64,000 nt of DNA, taken from assembly GCA_019637585.1 (NCBI GenBank), contig JAHBVL010000002.1, positions 124,001 to 188,000 of the forward strand, read 5' to 3'. Source of the DNA: Thermomicrobiales bacterium. Lineage in GTDB: Bacteria > Chloroflexota > Chloroflexia > Thermomicrobiales > UBA6265. A program made the position numbers and the translations under genes. Positions 60,069-64,000 of the stretch are shown one piece after another (within the stretch, counting starts at the first letter, position 1; every line of letters begins with the position of its first letter). Under the pieces are notes generated by a model. It was not told the DNA's origin. It saw only the letters and a list, made by a program, of their open reading frames with translations, and made no database searches.

Positions 60069-61355
60069 CTACTTGCCCGGGGTCACGCTGACGGGCAGGG
60101 GACTGCCTGGATCGCCCGGTAGCCGGCCGACGGTGGTTGTCTGTGCCGATTCGGGCGTGCTCGAAAGAAAAAAGATCAGATCGGCCGGCCGAGCCATCGA
60201 TGCGGCTTTGCGGAACGCCGCCTGCTCGGTGGCGAATGGCAGAATGACTGGCGGCACCTCGTTCTTAGCCGCGCCGTCGCGAATTGGCGACCAGTCGTAC
60301 CCATCGGCGACCCTCCCGGTGGCGACGAACAACGCGGAGCTGACCCGTCCCAGTAAGCGCCCCACTTCCGGCAGGTCCTCCACCGGCACACCATCGAGCT
60401 GGCCGACCACCGTTAGCAGGCGAGCCTGGCGAAAATCGCGCAACGCCCGGATGACCGGTCGCAGATACCAGGAGGGGGACGGTCGATCGATGATCGTCGG
60501 CACGCCACCGGTGTAGGTGAGGTTGAACGAGCCTGGCATCACTTTCGGGTCGCATCTGAACGTTCTCAGCACGGACGAGATAGCGGACGGACGCAGCCCG
60601 ATCGCATATCCGATCGCCGCCGCCATGAGCGCATTCTGGATCTCGAATGAAGCCACGCCGCCAAGGGCGAACCCGACTTCGCTCTGATTGAGCAGGCGGG
60701 AGGGCGCTCGCCGGTCGCCGATGCAGAGAAATGCCGATTCGACCCATGCGCACGCGCCCCCGGCGGTCCAGTGCGTTTCCATGGCCGGAGAATCGATTCC
60801 CTGACCGACGAAAAGTGTGGCCGGTTCGCGACCCTCCGCCAGATCGGTGACGAGGAAGTCCTCGCCATTGAGCACCAGGGTGCCGGTCGTGGGGAGTGCT
60901 TTGAGCAGCACCGGAAGCGACCGCATCGCCAGGCGAGCATCGCCATAGATCAGGCATTCATCCCGGTTGGCGCAGATGTTGGTGATCGCCAGCGTGGCGA
61001 TGTTCATCTCGGGTGGAAGCGTGCTAGCCGTTGGCCAGTCGACCTCCCAGAGCGCCACGTCGAGCTCTCCCGACCGGAGCATCGATTCGACCCGCTGCCA
61101 CGGTTCGATTTCGCCTTCCTGCGCGACACCTTGAATGACCACACCATCTGGAGATCGAGTGGCGATTCGCCGGTTTTCGCCGAGCATCTCGCCAATCAGG
61201 TGCATGACGGTCGATTTACCTCGCGAGCCGGCGATCAGAATGATCGGCAACACGCCGCGAGCCAGCGCCGAGTCCCGCCACTCCGCAAAGGACTCGGCGC
61301 GCGTCGCCAGTCCTGTGAGCGGAGGGGACTCCCGGTGTTCAACTTTGCTTGTCAT
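60069..61355 (-). CDS. Mur-ligase/CapB-like protein
   Basis: 428 residues. P-loop IAGSRGKSTVMHLIGEML (GSRGKST 43-49) then LWEVDWPTASTLPPEMNIATLAITNICANRDECLIYG, which resembles the PgsB/CapB and Mur-ligase core. The usual Asp/His-rich C-terminal ligase domain is replaced by a weakly matching region (GVPTIIDRPSPSWYLRPVIRAL ... LTVVGQLDG). Substrate unknown. It is last in the glmS-tatD-rdgB cluster, overlapping rdgB by 17 nt. Confidence 0.75.
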   Translation of the reverse strand: MTSKVEHRESPPLTGLATRAESFAEWRDSALARGVLPIILIAGSRGKSTVMHLIGEMLGENRRIATRSPDGVVIQGVAQEGEIEPWQRVESMLRSGELDVALWEVDWPTASTLPPEMNIATLAITNICANRDECLIYGDARLAMRSLPVLLKALPTTGTLVLNGEDFLVTDLAEGREPATLFVGQGIDSPAMETHWTAGGACAWVESAFLCIGDRRAPSRLLNQSEVGFALGGVASFEIQNALMAAAIGYAIGLRPSAISSVLRTFRCDPKVMPGSFNLTYTGGVPTIIDRPSPSWYLRPVIRALRDFRQARLLTVVGQLDGVPVEDLPEVGRLLGRVSSALFVATGRVADGYDWSPIRDGAAKNEVPPVILPFATEQAAFRKAASMARPADLIFFLSSTPESAQTTTVGRLPGDPGSPLPVSVTPGK

Positions 61356-61956
61356 AGCTCTTCGTTGCCGCTGCGAACGCAGCGATTTCGGGAATCAGCG
61401 CCCGAAGCGCGCGACCTCGATGGCTCATGTCGTCCTTTTCACCGGGCGAGAGTTCGGCAAATGATCGCCCATCCGGTATCGCGAAAACCGGGTCGTAGCC
61501 AAATCCATTGGAGCCCCGTTTTTCGAATCCAATTATTCCTTCGATTGACCCGTGTTTGACCAGTGTCGCACCGTTTGGAGCGGCGAGCACGATGGCGCAA
61601 CGGAATCTCGCTGTCCGGTTGGACGCTGGAACATCGAGCAAGGCCGCCAGCAATTTCGCGGTGTTTCGATTGTCGGATGGCGGCTCGCCGGCATACCGGG
61701 CCGAATAGACGCCGGGTGCGCCGTCGAGCGCGTCGACCTCCAGTCCTGAATCGTCACCAATGGCCAGATGTCCCGTTTCCCGGGCGGCGTACTGGGCCTT
61801 GATCTGCGCATTCTCTTCAAATGTGAGCCCAGTTTCAGGGGGAAGCTCGATTCCGAAGTCCCCGATCGTGCTCACCTCGAATCCCGCAGGAAGGATGCGC
61901 GCCAGCTCCTTCAGCTTGCCGGGGTTGTTGGAGGCAAGAACGATCGTCGTGCTCAT
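61339..61956 (-). CDS. rdgB: Inosine/xanthosine triphosphate pyrophosphatase (RdgB/HAM1)
   Basis: Cleans ITP, XTP and dITP from the nucleotide pool. 205 residues. SNNPGKLKEL (9-18), GLTFEENAQIKAQYAARETG, DDSGLEVDALDGAPGVYSARYAG, GFGYDPVFAIPDG, SHRGRALRAL. ATG 61956 overlaps the tatD stop (ATGA). Confidence 0.96.
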   Translation of the reverse strand: MSTTIVLASNNPGKLKELARILPAGFEVSTIGDFGIELPPETGLTFEENAQIKAQYAARETGHLAIGDDSGLEVDALDGAPGVYSARYAGEPPSDNRNTAKLLAALLDVPASNRTARFRCAIVLAAPNGATLVKHGSIEGIIGFEKRGSNGFGYDPVFAIPDGRSFAELSPGEKDDMSHRGRALRALIPEIAAFAAATKSYDKQS

Positions 61957-62780
61957 GACCCGGCGCCGCTCACTGGAGCGAATGCGGCGACATCCGCGAA
62001 TCCGAAGACACGCGCGGCATTGGCTGTCGTCGTTTGCGCGATGGATGCGACGGTCGTCTGTCGCACGTTTGCCAGGTGCCCGGCGATCAACGGAATCGAT
62101 TCGGGCGTGTTTCGTTTCTCGGACCAGTTGGATGGCGACAGGTAGGGCGAGTCTGTTTCGAGCAACAGCTGGTCGTCGGGAACGCTTCGCAATATCTCCT
62201 GGAGACCGCGGGCACTGCGCCGCGTCATCAGACCACCCGCGCCGATCATCCAGCCTCGCTCGATGATCCAGGCCGCCAATTCCGCCGATCCATCGAAACT
62301 GTGGAAAACGCACATCGGCTGGTCGGTCTGCGGCAGCGAAGCGCGAATGTCCGCTTCGACATCTCCTCGCATGTGGATGATCACCGGGAGCCCGGCTGAC
62401 CGGGCGATGGAGAGCTGGCTGCGAAATGCGGTCAGTTGAACGTCGCGAGGCTCCGCATTCCAGTAGTAGTCGAGACCGCTTTCGCCAACTGCTGAAGGGC
62501 GCCAGGCGTCGACCAGCCGCTCCAGCTCATCACCGCAGCGCGAACTCCATTCGCCGGCGCTGTTCGGATGGATGCCCAGCGTGAATGACACGCCCGGATT
62601 CGCACCCGCAAGATGCCTGGCGGCCTCCCACATCCGTTGACTGAATCCGACGTTGACGATGTGCCGCACGCCCAGCGCCGACGCTCTGGCGATGACCGCG
62701 CCGGCGTCTGCGGCGAATTGCTCGTCGCTGAGATGGGCATGGGTGTCGACGAAGGTCGGTTTTCGTTCGATTTCGCTCAT
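61953..62780 (-). CDS. tatD: TatD-family metal-dependent hydrolase
   Basis: 275 residues. H14-A-H16 in FVDTHAHLSDEQF, LGIHPNSA, the Glu of AVGESGLDYYW, IIHMRG, VFHSFDGSAELA, and the late Asp in ETDSPYLSP. A deoxyribonuclease or related hydrolase. Overlaps glmS by 4 nt and rdgB by 4 nt. Confidence 0.95.
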   Translation of the reverse strand: MSEIERKPTFVDTHAHLSDEQFAADAGAVIARASALGVRHIVNVGFSQRMWEAARHLAGANPGVSFTLGIHPNSAGEWSSRCGDELERLVDAWRPSAVGESGLDYYWNAEPRDVQLTAFRSQLSIARSAGLPVIIHMRGDVEADIRASLPQTDQPMCVFHSFDGSAELAAWIIERGWMIGAGGLMTRRSARGLQEILRSVPDDQLLLETDSPYLSPSNWSEKRNTPESIPLIAGHLANVRQTTVASIAQTTTANAARVFGFADVAAFAPVSGAGS

Positions 62781-64000
62781 TTCACCGTAACGCTCTTGGC
62801 CAGATTTCTCGGTTTGTCCGGATCGTTGCCGCGAATCAATGCCGAGTGATATCCCAGCATCTGTGCGGGCAGCGCCTGCACCAATGGAGCGGCGTCGCCG
62901 ACATCCGGCACCTCGACGAAGACATCGAAGGCGGGATCATTCCGGCTGCCGATGCCAACAATAAACCCTCTGCGGGCTTTGAGTTCCATTGCACCGGAAA
63001 TAATATCCCGGCGCGATTCGTCTTCGGGCGCATAGACGATGCAGGGTGTGCCCGGCTCGACAAGCGCGATCACGCCATGCTTGAGCTCACCCCCGGCAAA
63101 CCCTTCTGCATGGATATACGACACCTCTTTGATTTTGAGTGCAGCTTCCAGGGCAGTGGGGTAGGAAAGTCCCCGTCCGATGATGAACATGCTGGTGGCG
63201 GCGCGGGTCATTTCCGCGATCGCCTGGATCCGTCCGATCCACGCCCGCGTCAACAAACTCCGAAGCGCGCTGGCGGCGTCGAGGACGAGTTTCCGGCCCA
63301 GATCGGGTTGTCCGGCGACCTCGTGCGCCAGCATGATCAGCGTGGCAACCTTCGCCGTGTAGGCCTTGGTCGAGAGCACGCACTGTTCCGGTCCGGCGCG
63401 GAGCGGGATGCACAGATCGACCATGCGATCGAGCGTCGATTGTTCGGCGTTGAGAATCGCTCCGAGTCTGGCGCCCCGTGCCCGGGCCGCGAGCATGGCT
63501 TCGATGATGTCGGCTGTTTCGCCACTCTGTGACAGAGCAATCACCAGACTGCGGTTGGTCAGGAAGTGCTCGTGGTACTTGAACTCCGATCCGACCACGA
63601 AGTTGACGTGCCGTTTGGCGATGCGGCTGAAGAGATAGGAACCGGTCAGAGCGGCGTATGACGCCGTGCCGCATCCGACGAGAAATGTTCCGTACGACTC
63701 CTGGATGGCGTGGGCCATCGCGCTGATTTCGCCGTTTGCCGTCCGGGCCAGACGTTCGAGAACGTCGGGCTGCTCGGCCATCTCTTTCGACATGAAATCG
63801 GGATGACCGGCCAAGCCGGTGTCGAAGGAGCGGTCGGGCAGTTTCCGCCACGTTGGTGCGATCTCGCGCATCGAGGCAAGGTCCCAGAGCCGTACCGAAC
63901 CGCCATGGATCTCCGCAACCTGCCCGTCCTCCAGATGGTGGATGAGTTCGGCTTTGCCGTGCAGCGCGATGGCGTCTGACGCGATCGTGCTCCCGTCCGG
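62777..64000 (-). CDS. glmS: Glutamine-fructose-6-phosphate aminotransferase, 5' part beyond the window
   Basis: Makes glucosamine-6-phosphate for cell-wall precursors. The frame is open to the right edge. The last part of the glutaminase domain is visible (AELIHHLEDGQVAEIHG), then two SIS domains (GTFLVGCGTASYAALTGSYLF, IALSQSGETADIIEAML, FIIGRGLSYPTALEAALKIKEVSYIHAEGFAGGELKHG) and the C-terminal DKPRNLAKSVTVK. About 408 of roughly 610 residues are present. Confidence 0.96.
   Translation of the reverse strand, partial: PDGSTIASDAIALHGKAELIHHLEDGQVAEIHGGSVRLWDLASMREIAPTWRKLPDRSFDTGLAGHPDFMSKEMAEQPDVLERLARTANGEISAMAHAIQESYGTFLVGCGTASYAALTGSYLFSRIAKRHVNFVVGSEFKYHEHFLTNRSLVIALSQSGETADIIEAMLAARARGARLGAILNAEQSTLDRMVDLCIPLRAGPEQCVLSTKAYTAKVATLIMLAHEVAGQPDLGRKLVLDAASALRSLLTRAWIGRIQAIAEMTRAATSMFIIGRGLSYPTALEAALKIKEVSYIHAEGFAGGELKHGVIALVEPGTPCIVYAPEDESRRDIISGAMELKARRGFIVGIGSRNDPAFDVFVEVPDVGDAAPLVQALPAQMLGYHSALIRGNDPDKPRNLAKSVTVK

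Overview
The window is 64 kb of GC-rich bacterial chromosome. The phylum is inferred, not shown. Many Tat-type (SRRxxL) exported proteins, F420-type LLM and deazaflavin oxidoreductases, twin-arginine Opp/Dpp binding proteins and GTG/TTG starts after good Shine-Dalgarno sequences resemble Chloroflexota of the Thermomicrobia group. No rRNA is present to confirm this. The gene content is mostly ordinary chromosome and shows no prophage, CRISPR array or insertion sequence.

Layout. 1-1.7 kb: 5' part of a UvrD/PcrA helicase (minus), then tRNA-Gln. 2.0-8.4 kb: an amidohydrolase, a Rieske protein and a LacI-family regulator, followed by an Opp/Dpp-type permease pair and a Tat-exported binding protein. 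Two near-identical 15-bp sites, on the amidohydrolase promoter and on the start of lacI, look like the operators of that regulator. 8.4-13.1 kb: a DUF4239-like membrane protein and a second permease/permease/binding-protein set on the minus strand. Neither transporter has an ATPase gene nearby. 13.3-15.2 kb: a radical SAM protein whose reading frame passes through an in-frame TGA to give a Cys-Sec-Ala-Glu-Pro tail with a bacterial SECIS-like hairpin behind it, divergent from a DsrE-like protein. This is the most interesting locus. 15.3-18.6 kb: recF and dnaN, then two small genes behind a promoter carrying a LexA/SOS-type box. 18.6-19.2 kb: a non-coding array of a 121-bp repeat.

19.2-23.5 kb: a minus-strand operon (TPR protein, Trm112-like protein, ruvB, queA, HD protein, lipoprotein cyclophilin). 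24.3-27.8 kb: tRNA-Thr and tRNA-Leu, a very Cys-rich Tat-exported protein, the RNase P RNA gene, tRNA-His and tRNA-Arg. 27.9-35.5 kb: two LLM oxidoreductases, a vapBC-type toxin-antitoxin pair, cinA, ybeY, a YqeY-like protein, a HIT protein, an alditol oxidase-like flavoprotein and a mannonate dehydratase. 35.7-44.8 kb: mutM, a DAHP synthase with an extra N-terminal domain, a cupin, an LPXTG-type surface protein, a beta-propeller lactonase, argG, a metallophosphoesterase and an unknown protein ending in a 32-bp perfect palindrome.

44.8-64 kb: a DrrAB-like ABC exporter, a Cys-less rpsD, an iron-type binding protein behind a metal-regulator-like palindrome, DsbA-like and peroxiredoxin genes, tRNA-Gly and tRNA-Ala, ftsH, hpt and tilS, tRNA(CAU), folD, an XRE regulator, dnaE, a Mur-ligase-like protein, rdgB, tatD and glmS (cut by the window end). 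Informational genes form co-oriented clusters with 4-nt overlaps (tilS/hpt, tatD/rdgB, ruvB/queA, ABC exporter). The transporter and sugar/aromatic genes form separately regulated islands between them.
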